Program-made: the position numbers and the translations under genes
Source: Hydrogenophilales bacterium 16-64-46
GTDB lineage: Bacteria; Pseudomonadota; Gammaproteobacteria; Burkholderiales; Thiobacillaceae
Direction: 5' to 3'
Length of the DNA stretch: 64,000 nucleotides
NCBI GenBank assembly: GCA_002281775.1
Contig: NCGY01000003.1
Coordinates: 238,696 to 302,695, forward strand
Notes under the pieces: generated by a model
Seen by the model: only the letters and a program-made list of their open reading frames with translations
Databases searched by the model: none
What the model was told of the DNA's origin: nothing
Part shown: piece after piece, positions 15,830-24,376 of the stretch
Position numbering within the stretch: position 1 is the stretch's first letter
Layout: each line of letters begins with the position of its first letter

Positions 15830-17905
15830 TCAGAGCTTGCCCGGCTTGGAGATCAGCGCCAGCAGGTCGGCCTGGGCGCAGTACGCCTGCGCGCGACGGC
15901 TGGTTTTGCGGCGGAAACTGCCGTCGGACTGCATTTCCCAGGCCTGCACGTTGTCGCGCAGATAGGGCTTGAGGCCTTCGGCGATGACGCGCTTCTTCAG
16001 CTTGGGGTTGAGGATGGGAAAGCAGGTTTCAATGCGGCGGAAGAAGTTGCGGTCCATCCAGTCGGCGGACGACAGGTAGACCAGTTCTTCGTCGTCGACG
16101 TTCTTGAAATAGAAGATGCGCGAGTGTTCGAGAAAGCGGCCGACGACTGAGCGCACGCGGATATTCTCCGACAGCCCCGCGATGCCGGGCCGCAGGGCGC
16201 ACACGCCGCGGACGATGAGGTCGATCTTCACGCCGGCCTGGCTGGCGGCATAGAGTGCGGCAATCACGTTGGGTTCGAGCAGCGCGTTCATCTTGGCGAC
16301 GATGGCGGCGGGCTTGCCGGCGCGCGCGTTCTCGGCCTCGCGCTCGATGGCGGCGACGACTTCACCGTGCAGGGTGAAGGGCGACTGCCACAAGCGTTTC
16401 ATCTTGCCAGCCTTACCGAGGCCCGTGATCTGGGTAAACAGCTGGTTCACATCCTGCGTGAGCTCTTCTTGGCAGGTGAGGAGGCCAAAGTCGGTGTAGA
16501 GCCGTGCGGTGCGGGCGTGGTAGTTGCCGGTGCCAAGGTGGGCGTAGCGTTTCAGTCCGCCGTCCTCGCGACGGATGACCAGCGCAAGTTTGGCGTGGGT
16601 CTTGTGGCCGACCACGCCATAGACGACATGCGCGCCCACCTGTTCGAGCCGCTGCGCCCAGTTGATGTTGGTGTCTTCGTCAAAACGTGCCAGCAATTCG
16701 ACCACCACGGTCACTTCCTTGCCCGACTGCGCGGCGCGGATCAGCGCCTGCATCAGCTTGGAATCGGTGCCGGTGCGGTAGACGGTCTGGCGGATGGCGA
16801 CGACGTTGGGGTCGGCGGCCGCCTGCTCGATGAAGTCGATCACCGGCTGGAAGGATTCGAAGGGGTGATGCAGCAGAATGTCGCCCTTGCCGATCTGCTC
16901 GAAGATGTCTTCCTTTTTGGACAGGCGGGCGGGCAGGGCGGGAATGAAGGGCGTGAACTTGAGTTCGGGGCGGTCGACCCAGTCGGGCACCTGCATCAGG
17001 CGCACCAGGTTCACCGGGCCGTGCACCTGGTAGAGCGCGTCGCGGTCGAGCTCGAACTGTTCGAGCAGGAAATTGGCCATCGACTCGGAGCAGTTGTCGG
17101 CCACTTCGAGCCGCACGGCGGCCCCGAAGTGGCGCTGCGGCAGTTCGCCAGCCAGCGTCTCGCGCAGATTCTTGTTTTCTTCCTCGTCGACGAAGAGGTC
17201 GGAGTTGCGGGTGACGCGGAACTGGTAGCAGCCCTCCACCGTCATGCCGGCGAACAGCTCGCCAACGTGGGCGTGCAGGATAGACGACAGGAAGACGAAG
17301 CCGTATTCGACGCCGGCGACTTCTTCCGGCATGCGGATCACGCGTGGCAGCGCGCGCGGGGCCTGCACCACGGCGGCACCGGACGAACGACCGAAGGCGT
17401 CGCGGCCAGACAGTTCCACGGCAAAGTTGAGGCTCTTGTTGAGCACGCGCGGGAAGGGGTGCGAAGGATCGAGTCCCACCGGTGTCAGCACCGGCATCAG
17501 TTCGCGCAGGAAGTAATCGCGGATCCACGCCGCCTGGGTCTCGTTCCAGTGCGTGCGGCGCAGGAAGTGGATGCCGCGGTCGGCCAGCGCGGGGATGACG
17601 TCGTCGTTGAGCAGTTCGTATTGCCGCGCCACCAGCGCGTGCGCGGTGTCCGACACGGCGCGGTATTGCTGGCGCGGGGTGAGGCCGTCGGCGGAGCGCT
17701 GGGTGGCCTGCGCGCGAATCTGTTCGAGCAGGCCGGCGACGCGCACCTCGAAGAATTCGTCCATGTTCGACGACACGATGCAGAGAAACTTCAGTCGCTC
17801 CAGCAGCGGCATCTCGGCATCGTCGGCCTGCGCGAGCACGCGTTTCTGAAAGGCGAGAATGCCGAGTTCACGGTTGATGAGGGTGTCGGGGCTGGGGAGG
17901 CTCAT
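15830..17905 (-). CDS. ppk: Polyphosphate kinase 1
   Basis: A 691-residue PPK1, the membrane-associated enzyme that builds polyphosphate from ATP. Domains follow the family order: the N-terminal helical domain (INRELGILAFQKRVL, SSNMDEFFEVRV), the head domain, and two phospholipase D-like catalytic domains containing GHKTHAKL (catalytic histidine region) and YLSSADWMDRNFFRRIE. The length is typical. Transcription is leftward from a spacer with a good Pho box 54 bp before the start and TATGAT as -10, consistent with phosphate-starvation control. The polyphosphate-related CYTH-CHAD gene diverges from it. Confidence 0.96.
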   Translation of the reverse strand: MSLPSPDTLINRELGILAFQKRVLAQADDAEMPLLERLKFLCIVSSNMDEFFEVRVAGLLEQIRAQATQRSADGLTPRQQYRAVSDTAHALVARQYELLNDDVIPALADRGIHFLRRTHWNETQAAWIRDYFLRELMPVLTPVGLDPSHPFPRVLNKSLNFAVELSGRDAFGRSSGAAVVQAPRALPRVIRMPEEVAGVEYGFVFLSSILHAHVGELFAGMTVEGCYQFRVTRNSDLFVDEEENKNLRETLAGELPQRHFGAAVRLEVADNCSESMANFLLEQFELDRDALYQVHGPVNLVRLMQVPDWVDRPELKFTPFIPALPARLSKKEDIFEQIGKGDILLHHPFESFQPVIDFIEQAAADPNVVAIRQTVYRTGTDSKLMQALIRAAQSGKEVTVVVELLARFDEDTNINWAQRLEQVGAHVVYGVVGHKTHAKLALVIRREDGGLKRYAHLGTGNYHARTARLYTDFGLLTCQEELTQDVNQLFTQITGLGKAGKMKRLWQSPFTLHGEVVAAIEREAENARAGKPAAIVAKMNALLEPNVIAALYAASQAGVKIDLIVRGVCALRPGIAGLSENIRVRSVVGRFLEHSRIFYFKNVDDEELVYLSSADWMDRNFFRRIETCFPILNPKLKKRVIAEGLKPYLRDNVQAWEMQSDGSFRRKTSRRAQAYCAQADLLALISKPGKL

Positions 17906-17931
17906 GGTCTGGTATCGTGAAAGTGCACGCC

Positions 17932-17976
17932 ATCATATGCCCAGCACTTGAAGCCAATATGACATAAATATGACAA
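17932..17976 (-). promoter_or_regulatory. Pho box and -10 of the ppk promoter
   Basis: On the minus strand 17976-17959 reads TTGTCATATTTATGTCAT, two 7-base repeats with a 4-base AT spacer, the geometry of the PhoB box (CTGTCAT-N4-CTGTCAT); each half differs at one base. A weak third unit follows, then TATGAT at 17937-17932, about 30 bp before the ppk ATG. The box overlaps the start codon of the CYTH-CHAD gene. Confidence 0.7.
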
Positions 17977-19478
17977 ACCGTGTTCCATTCGAAACCGAGC
18001 TCAAGCTTGCGCTGCCGCCGCAGGACGTGAACGGATTTCTGGCGCGGATGGCGCGTCGTCGTATCCCGCCCGCGGTTGCGGCGCTGCACACCCGGTATTT
18101 CGACACCCCCGACTTCGAATTGAGCCGGTCTGGCGTGGCGGTGCGGGTGCGACGCGTCGGCCGGCGCTGGGTGCAGACGCTGAAGACCGAGGGCGAGCGG
18201 CAGGGCGGGCTGTCGCAGCGCGTCGAGTTCGAAATGCCGGTGGCGCGCGGTGTGCCGGACTGGTCGCGGTTCCCGCCCGAGGCGCTGGCCTTGGTGCCGG
18301 CGGCCTTGCGTGCGCGGCTGGTTCCCGTGTTCGAAACCCGCTTCGAACGCACGGCCTGGCTGCTGACCGGACGTGGCGGCGCGCAGATCGAAGTGGCGCT
18401 CGACCGCGGCGAGGTGCGGGCCGGCTCGCGCCACGAACCCATTTGCGAAATCGAACTCGAACTCAAACACGGCGATCCGGATGCGTTGTTCGATCTGGCC
18501 CGTACCTGGGCTGCCGCGTTCGCCTGCCTGCCCAACGACGAGAGCAAGGCCGCGCGGGGCGTGCGTCTGGCGCAGGGGCGCGCCGCCGCGCCGCTGCGTT
18601 CCGGCGCGCTCAAGCTCGACCCAGCGCAGAACATGGAAGACGCGTTTGCCGCGATTCTCCGCGACGCGCTCGCGCAGTTCCAGGCCAACCTCCCCGGCGT
18701 GCTGGCGTCGGACGACATCGAATACGTGCATCAGGCACGCGTGGCCTTGCGCCGCATGCGCGCGGTGCTGCGGCTGGCGCGCCGCGCCTGCGTGCTGCCG
18801 CCGGCCTTGCAGGCGGGCCTGCGCGCGCTGGCTGCGGCGCTGGGGCCGGCACGCGACTGGGACGTGATGTGTGGGGAAACCTGGCCGACCATCGCGCAGC
18901 AGTGTGCGGATGACTGTGCATGTGCAAGCGAAACCGCGCGGCTCGAAGCACATCGCGCCAGCGTACGCGCAGCCATGCGCGAGGCCCTGACGGCGGCGCA
19001 GCCGGGGGTGTGGCTGCTCGACATGGCGCGCTGGCTGTTCGCACGCGGCTGGCGTGACGCCCCCGCTGTGCAGCGCCGGCTGCAACTGTCGCCCCTCGCC
19101 AACTGGGCGCGCGACACCCTGCGGCGTGGCCACCGTGCGGTGTTGCACGACGCCCGCCGCTTCGCAGCCCTGACGCCGGAGGCGCGCCACGCGCTGCGCA
19201 TCCGCATCAAGCGCCTGCGCTATGCGCTGGAGTTTTTCCTGACCTTGTATCCCGGGCGCGGCCATGCGCGGCTGCTGGCTCTCCTGCGGGAGATGCAGGA
19301 CGCGCTGGGCCAGGCCAACGACGCGCACGTGGCGGCACAGCTGCTGCAATCCCTGCCGGACGCGCCCACGCCTGCACGTGCCTTCGCGCTCGGCTGGCTG
19401 GCCGCGACGGCGGCAGCCGGGCTGGGCGATAATGCACAGGCATTGAAAAATTTCGTCAAATTGCGTGTCGACTGGTAG
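17970..19478 (+). CDS. CYTH-CHAD domain protein, polyphosphate-associated
   Basis: A 502-residue fusion. The N-terminal CYTH (triphosphate tunnel) domain has the ETELKL signature and alternating charged strands (EIELELKH). The C-terminal CHAD domain, a conserved histidine-rich helical module, shows YVHQARVALRRMRAVLRL, a second RHALRIRIKRLRYALEFF and MQDALGQANDAHVA. CHAD proteins bind polyphosphate granules, and CYTH enzymes cleave triphosphates, so divergence from ppk fits a role in polyphosphate handling. The ATG overlaps the Pho box; a 3-codon ATG-ACA-TAA frame sits 11 bases upstream. Confidence 0.9.
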   Translation: MTNRVPFETELKLALPPQDVNGFLARMARRRIPPAVAALHTRYFDTPDFELSRSGVAVRVRRVGRRWVQTLKTEGERQGGLSQRVEFEMPVARGVPDWSRFPPEALALVPAALRARLVPVFETRFERTAWLLTGRGGAQIEVALDRGEVRAGSRHEPICEIELELKHGDPDALFDLARTWAAAFACLPNDESKAARGVRLAQGRAAAPLRSGALKLDPAQNMEDAFAAILRDALAQFQANLPGVLASDDIEYVHQARVALRRMRAVLRLARRACVLPPALQAGLRALAAALGPARDWDVMCGETWPTIAQQCADDCACASETARLEAHRASVRAAMREALTAAQPGVWLLDMARWLFARGWRDAPAVQRRLQLSPLANWARDTLRRGHRAVLHDARRFAALTPEARHALRIRIKRLRYALEFFLTLYPGRGHARLLALLREMQDALGQANDAHVAAQLLQSLPDAPTPARAFALGWLAATAAAGLGDNAQALKNFVKLRVDW

Positions 19479-19551
19479 ATTCCAAAATAATCCGCCGACT
19501 CCTTGCCCGCACAATCCGCGCATTCTTATGCAAACAGAATCGTCGCCTGCC

Positions 19552-20235
19552 ATGAAAATCGCGTTTCTCGAGGACGATGCGGCCTTCGCCGCGAACATCA
19601 TCGACTGGCTGGAGCAGGCGGGCCATACGGTTTCCTGGTTTCGCGTCGGACGCGAGTGCGTGCGGGCGCTGACCGAATCGCGCTACGACCTCTGCCTGTT
19701 CGACTGGATGCTGCCCGACATGAGCGGCCCGGACGTGATGGCGAGTCTGAAGCTCAAGGGCACGCTGCCGCCGGTGATCTTCCTCACCGGCCGTGACGCG
19801 GAAGAGGACGTGGTGCAGGTAATCCAGGCCGGGGCCGACGATTACATCGTCAAGCCGCCGTCGCGCAGCGTGCTGATCGCGCGCCTGCACGCCGTCGCCC
19901 GCCGCTGTTCGGCGCAGCAGCGGCCCGAGCCGGTGCAGGATTTCGGCGGCATCCGGGTCGACTTTGGCAACCGGCGTTTCGATGTCGACGGCGAGACGGT
20001 GAAGCTCACCGAAAAGGAAACCGAGCTCGCGCTATATTTCTTCGGCCGGGTGGGCATGCTGCTGCCGCGCGGTCACCTCATCCAGGTGGTGTGGGGCTCC
20101 AGCCCCGACATCGACACACGCACGGTCGACGTGCACGTGAGCCACCTGCGCGCCAAACTCAAGCTCACCCCGGAACACGGCTGGCGGCTCACGTCGGTGT
20201 ATCGCCAGGGTTACCGGCTGGAGCGCGTCGAGTGA
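19552..20235 (+). CDS. OmpR-family response regulator
   Basis: A 227-residue regulator. Its receiver domain has acidic residues LEDD at the start, phosphoacceptor Asp51 in LFDWMLPDMSGPD, TGRD and the conserved lysine in IVKPP. A winged-helix domain follows (VKLTEKETELALYFF, IDTRTVDVHVSHLRAKL, SVYRQGYRL). Start choice is not firm: an ATG at 19528 would add 8 residues, and neither has a clear ribosome site. Its stop overlaps the FecR gene start by one base, placing it in an operon with the CHASE2 kinase. Confidence 0.9.
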   Translation: MKIAFLEDDAAFAANIIDWLEQAGHTVSWFRVGRECVRALTESRYDLCLFDWMLPDMSGPDVMASLKLKGTLPPVIFLTGRDAEEDVVQVIQAGADDYIVKPPSRSVLIARLHAVARRCSAQQRPEPVQDFGGIRVDFGNRRFDVDGETVKLTEKETELALYFFGRVGMLLPRGHLIQVVWGSSPDIDTRTVDVHVSHLRAKLKLTPEHGWRLTSVYRQGYRLERVE

Positions 20236-21854
20236 TGCGGCTCTGGCTGGCAGCGTGGCTCGTGGGCGCGTCGCTCGCGTCCGCCGCGCCGCCTGCCGAG
20301 CCGCTGCCGGAATGGCGTTACACGCTGCGACCGGGCGATACGCTCATCGGCGTATCGCAGCGCTATCTCGCCCGACCGGCCGACTGGCCGCGTGTGCAGC
20401 AGTTGAACCGCATCGCCAATCCCTACCGGCTGGTACCGGGTAGCCCCCTGCGCATTCCGCTCGCCTGGCTGAAAGAGACAGCGGCGCCGGCGACAGTGCT
20501 GGCGGTGTCGGGCAAGGTGCGCGTGGTGCCGCCGGGTGCAGCCGAGCGCGTCCTCAATACGGGCGAGTTGCTGGCTGCCGGCACCCAGCTGGAAGCGGCG
20601 GCGAACAGCAGCGCCACGTTGAGCTTTGCCGACGGCTCGGTGCTGGTGGTGCAACCCGGCACGCGCCTCACGCTCGACACGGTGAGCGTCTACGCCGGCG
20701 GCGGCATGGCCGATACCCGTCTGCGCCTGCAACAGGGCAGGGTGGACGTGGGGGCGAATCCGGCGCGCACCCGCGGTAGCCGCTTGCAGGTGATCACGCC
20801 GTCGGCGGTGGCCGCGGTACGCGGCACGCGCTTCCGGGTGGGTGCCGACGCGACGGCCACCCGCCAGGAAACCCTGGAAGGCGAAGTGGCGCTGGACGCC
20901 GCCGGCCAGCGGGTGGCCGTGCGGGCCGGGCAGGGCAGCGTGGCGGCAGCGGGTCAGCCCCCGAGCGAGCCGGTCGCCTTGTCGCCTGCCCCGGAACTGG
21001 CGGGATTGCCGGCGCGCATCGACACCCTGCCGCTGCTGTTCGACTGGCCCGCGCTGCCCGGCGCGGCAGCCTGGCGGGCGCAGATCGCGCCGGACGCGCG
21101 CTTCGAGACCGTGCTGCTGGAGAAGCCCGCGGACGCGCCGCGTGTGGGTTTCGCCGACCTGCCCGACGGTGACTACGTGCTGCGCGTGCGCGCGGTCGAC
21201 GCGCGCGGCCTGGAGGGGCACGATGCCCTGCATCGCTTTGTTCTCGACGCGCGGCCGTTTGCGCCGCTGCTGACCGCGCCCGGCGCCCGGGTGCGTGACG
21301 CGCGCCCCACACTCGCCTGGAGCACGGTGGTGGGCGTGAACGCCTACCGTGTGCAGCTGGCGCGCAGCGACGACTTCGCCGCGCCGCTGCTGGACCGGAC
21401 CCTGTCCACCACCACCTGGCAGCCCGATACAGCGCTGGAGCCGGGTGGCTACGTCTGGCGGGTCGCGAGCGTGGCCGGCGGCGAGACCGGGCCGTTCGCG
21501 CCGACCCGGCGCTTCACCTATGATCCGCTGCCCGGCGCACCGGCGATCGCGGCGGCCGACGCCGTGTTCGCCGACGAGGCGCTCAGCCTGCGCCTGCCGC
21601 CGCCCGCAGCGGGGCTGCACTATGCATGGACGATTTCCCGCGATGCAGCGCAGGCCGACGTGCTGTGGCGCGGGGAAAGCACGGACGGCAGCCTGCGCGT
21701 GGCCCCGCTCCAACCCGCGCCGGTCTATCTGGGCGCGCGCCTGGTCGAGGCCGACGGCACCGCTGGCCCCACCGTCGTGCGCCGCCTCGACCCGCCGCCG
21801 CGCCCCGCCTGGGAGCCCTGGCTGGTGCTGCTACCGCTGCTGTTCGCGCTGTGA
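20235..21854 (+). CDS. Exported LysM-FecR domain protein
   Basis: A 539-residue protein with signal peptide (RLWLAAWLVGASLASA). A LysM domain (RYTLRPGDTLIGVSQRYL, residues about 30-80) should bind peptidoglycan. A FecR-type domain follows (GTQLEAAANSSATLSFADGS, then VITPSAVAAVRGTRFRV). The C-terminal half looks like two fibronectin-like beta repeats, and the very end is hydrophobic (WLVLLPLLFAL), possibly a tail anchor. Such proteins occur with CHASE2 sensors and response regulators, presumably as periplasmic signal components. It overlaps both neighbours (TGATG and GTGA). Confidence 0.87.
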   Translation: MRLWLAAWLVGASLASAAPPAEPLPEWRYTLRPGDTLIGVSQRYLARPADWPRVQQLNRIANPYRLVPGSPLRIPLAWLKETAAPATVLAVSGKVRVVPPGAAERVLNTGELLAAGTQLEAAANSSATLSFADGSVLVVQPGTRLTLDTVSVYAGGGMADTRLRLQQGRVDVGANPARTRGSRLQVITPSAVAAVRGTRFRVGADATATRQETLEGEVALDAAGQRVAVRAGQGSVAAAGQPPSEPVALSPAPELAGLPARIDTLPLLFDWPALPGAAAWRAQIAPDARFETVLLEKPADAPRVGFADLPDGDYVLRVRAVDARGLEGHDALHRFVLDARPFAPLLTAPGARVRDARPTLAWSTVVGVNAYRVQLARSDDFAAPLLDRTLSTTTWQPDTALEPGGYVWRVASVAGGETGPFAPTRRFTYDPLPGAPAIAAADAVFADEALSLRLPPPAAGLHYAWTISRDAAQADVLWRGESTDGSLRVAPLQPAPVYLGARLVEADGTAGPTVVRRLDPPPRPAWEPWLVLLPLLFAL

Positions 21855-23773
21855 AGCGACTGCAGCGCGTTCTCTTTGACGACCGTTTTTCCACCGCGCT
21901 GATCCTCCTCACGCTCGCGCAGGCAACCGCTGTGAGCGGCGTGCTCACGCGGGTCGACAACCTGCTCTACGACCTGGGCCAGCGCGTCATCACGCAGCCG
22001 GTGCCGGACGACATCGTGCTGGTCGCCATCGACGAGAGCAGCCTGTCGCAGCTCGGGCGCTGGCCGTGGTCGCGCCGCCTGCACGCCGCGCTCATCGACC
22101 GGCTGGCGGCCGACGGCGCCAAGGTGATCGCCCTCGACATCGTCTTTGCCGAACCCGACACCGCCGACCAGCCGGCCGATGCCCTGCTCGCCGAGGCCAT
22201 CGGCCGGGCCGGCAACGTGGTGCTGCCGGTGCTGCTCGAAAGCAGCCGTGCCAACGGCCAGTTACTCGAAACCCTGCCGCTGCCGCAGCTGCTGGAGCAG
22301 GCGGCGGGCCTCGGCCGGGTCCACGCCGAACTCGACGCCGACGGCATCGCGCGCAGCGTGTTTCTGTGGGAAGGCGTCGGCACCCCCGCCTGGCCGCATT
22401 TCGGCCAGGCCGCGCTGACGGTGGCGGGCATCCAGCCGCCTGGCCTGTCGGCGGTGCCGCCGGCCGCTATGGTGCCGCAACCCTTCGCGCTGGTGCGTGA
22501 CACGCAGCGCCGTGTCGGCTTCCTCGGCCCGCCCGGCCACGTTCGGAGCGTCTCCTACGCGCAGGCGCTCACCGGCGAATTCGCAGCGGGCACCTTCCGC
22601 AACCGCATCGTGCTGGTGGGGGCGACGGCCGCCGGCATGGGCGACCTCCTGCCCACGCCGGTGTCGGGGCTGGCCGCGCCGATGCCGGGGGTGGAATTCA
22701 ACGCCAACGTGGTGGCGGCGATGCGCGACGGCCGCCTGATCCGGGAACTGCCGCGCGGGCCGACCCTGCTGCTGACCGCCGTGCTGGCGCTGCTGCCGCT
22801 GGCCTGGCTGGCGCGCCTGAGCCCGCTGGCCGGACTGCTCGCCAGCCTGGCGTGGTTCATCGCAGTGGCCGCGGTGGCCGCCAGCCTGCCTGTGCTCGCA
22901 CGGGTGTGGATGCCCTCGGCGGGGGCGCTGCTCGCCATCCTGCTGGCCTACCCGGTGTGGAGCTGGCGGCGGCTCGAATCCGCCGGGCGATTTCTCGATC
23001 ACGAACTGAAACGCCTGCGCCAGGAACTCGGCGCTGCCGCCGACGCGCCGGCACGCGAAACGGTGACCGATCCTTTCCAGGCGCGCATCCACCAGGTGCA
23101 GGCCGCCGCACACCGCTTGCGGCATCTGCAGGAGGAACGGCGCGAGACGCTGGCCTTCATCTCGCACGACATCCGCGCGCCGCTGGCGTCGGCGCTGATG
23201 CAGATCGACAGCCTGCCGCCGGCGCAGCAGGCACGGCTGCGCGCGCCGCTGACGCGCGGGCTTGATCTGGCGGAGGCTTTCCTGCGCACTTCGCGCGCCG
23301 AGATGCTCGACCCGGCGCGGTTCGAGGAACTCGATTGCGGCGCGGTGCTGCATCAGGCCATCGACGACGCCTATGCCACCGCGCGGGACAAACCGGTGCG
23401 GCTGGTGCGCACCATTCCGGACGACCCGCTGTGGGTCAACGGCGAATTCGGCCTGCTGCACCGGGCCATGCTCAACCTCATTCTGAATGCGATCCACCAC
23501 GCCCCGCCTGGCAGCGCGGTGGAGCTTGGCCTGCGCGCGGCGGACGCGCGCGCCGAAGTCAGCGTCACCGACTATGGCCCCGGCATTGCCGAAACCGATC
23601 AGGCCCGGCTGTTCCAGCGCTTTTCGCGCACCGCGCAGGCCAGCGGCGGCACCGGCCTGGGTCTGTACTTTGTGCGCACAGTGGCGGAAAAGCATGGCGG
23701 CACGGTCGGCGTGGCCACGGCACCAGGCGGCCCGACGCGCTTCACGCTGGGGCTGCCGCTGGTGCAACACTGA
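21851..23773 (+). CDS. CHASE2 sensor histidine kinase
   Basis: A 640-residue membrane kinase starting with GTG inside the FecR stop (GTGA). An N-terminal membrane helix precedes a large periplasmic CHASE2 domain (DDIVLVAIDESSLSQLGRWPW, VIALDIVFAEPD, RIVLVGATAAGMGDLL). Three closely spaced membrane helices (about 300-375) follow. The cytosolic part has HisKA with His439 in FISHDIRAPLASAL and HATPase motifs NLILNAIHHAP, DYGPGIAE and GGTGLGLYFV. It is the likely partner of the OmpR-type regulator in this operon. The ligand is unknown. Confidence 0.92.
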   Translation: MKRLQRVLFDDRFSTALILLTLAQATAVSGVLTRVDNLLYDLGQRVITQPVPDDIVLVAIDESSLSQLGRWPWSRRLHAALIDRLAADGAKVIALDIVFAEPDTADQPADALLAEAIGRAGNVVLPVLLESSRANGQLLETLPLPQLLEQAAGLGRVHAELDADGIARSVFLWEGVGTPAWPHFGQAALTVAGIQPPGLSAVPPAAMVPQPFALVRDTQRRVGFLGPPGHVRSVSYAQALTGEFAAGTFRNRIVLVGATAAGMGDLLPTPVSGLAAPMPGVEFNANVVAAMRDGRLIRELPRGPTLLLTAVLALLPLAWLARLSPLAGLLASLAWFIAVAAVAASLPVLARVWMPSAGALLAILLAYPVWSWRRLESAGRFLDHELKRLRQELGAAADAPARETVTDPFQARIHQVQAAAHRLRHLQEERRETLAFISHDIRAPLASALMQIDSLPPAQQARLRAPLTRGLDLAEAFLRTSRAEMLDPARFEELDCGAVLHQAIDDAYATARDKPVRLVRTIPDDPLWVNGEFGLLHRAMLNLILNAIHHAPPGSAVELGLRAADARAEVSVTDYGPGIAETDQARLFQRFSRTAQASGGTGLGLYFVRTVAEKHGGTVGVATAPGGPTRFTLGLPLVQH

Positions 23774-23841
23774 GCTGTCATACTTCTGGATGCGCGGGCG
23801 GGCACAATATGCCCCCTGCTTCAACCGACGACGAAAGCATC

Positions 23842-24294
23842 ATGGATCTGATTTTGTGGCGACACGCCGAAGCCGAAGAGGGCACGCCCGACCTGGCGCG
23901 CGAACTGTCCGGTCGCGGCCGCAAGCAGGCCTCGCGCATGGCCGACTGGCTGACGCCGCGCCTGCCGCCCGACGTGCGCATCCTCGCCAGCCCGGCCGCG
24001 CGCACGCGGCAGACGGCACAGGCGCTGGGGCGCGAGGTCGAAGTCGACGAGTCGCTAGCCCCCGGGGCTACGGCCGAAGCGGTGCTCGCCGCCGCCGGCT
24101 GGCCGGATTCTGTCCACCCGGTGCTTATCGTCGGCCATCAGCCGACGCTGGGCCGGGTGGCAGCGCGTCTGCTTGCCGGTATCGATGGCGACGTGTCGGT
24201 GAAAAAGGCCGGCGTCTGGTGGTTCCAGTGCCGCTGGCGCGACGGCGAACTCCAGGTCGTGCTGCGCGCCGTGGCCGGCCCGGACTACGCCTGA
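23842..24294 (+). CDS. sixA: Phosphohistidine phosphatase SixA
   Basis: A 150-residue histidine phosphatase. The catalytic RHG-type motif appears as LWRHAEAEEG (His8), with SPAARTRQTAQAL and the second histidine in VIVGHQPTLG. SixA removes phosphate from histidine phosphotransfer domains and phosphotransferase proteins. It stands between the CHASE2 kinase and fliF, in the same direction, and might damp phosphorelay signalling there; that is inference. An in-frame ATG at 23809 would add 11 residues. Confidence 0.88.
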   Translation: MDLILWRHAEAEEGTPDLARELSGRGRKQASRMADWLTPRLPPDVRILASPAARTRQTAQALGREVEVDESLAPGATAEAVLAAAGWPDSVHPVLIVGHQPTLGRVAARLLAGIDGDVSVKKAGVWWFQCRWRDGELQVVLRAVAGPDYA

Positions 24295-24296
24295 CC

Positions 24297-24323
24297 CACG
24301 CGGGGACATATAATCCCCGCGTG
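24297..24323 (+). promoter_or_regulatory. Palindrome with an embedded -10 box ahead of the fliF operon
   Basis: Perfect 10 bp arms CACGCGGGGA and TCCCCGCGTG enclose CATATAA. TATAAT, a consensus -10, lies at 24309-24314 inside the palindrome, 63 bp before the fliF GTG. I see no good -35. It could be a promoter covered by an operator. Confidence 0.5.
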
Positions 24324-24376
24324 ATTCCTCATCCCCACAACCGGCTGGTTCCAGCCCGCACACGGAGACCTTTCTG

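Noticed and set aside
16367..17920. Long open frames opposite ppk and several other genes
   Set aside because: High G+C strands give long antisense frames by codon bias; they have no family signatures, while the opposite strand encodes clear proteins.
17959..17967. Three-codon ATG-ACA-TAA minigene before the CYTH-CHAD start
   Set aside because: It is produced by the direct repeat of the Pho box itself and has no ribosome site.
23775..23792. CTGTCAT followed at the right distance by CTGGATG ahead of sixA, as a second Pho box
   Set aside because: Only the first half matches the PhoB repeat; a single 7-mer is expected several times by chance in 64 kb.
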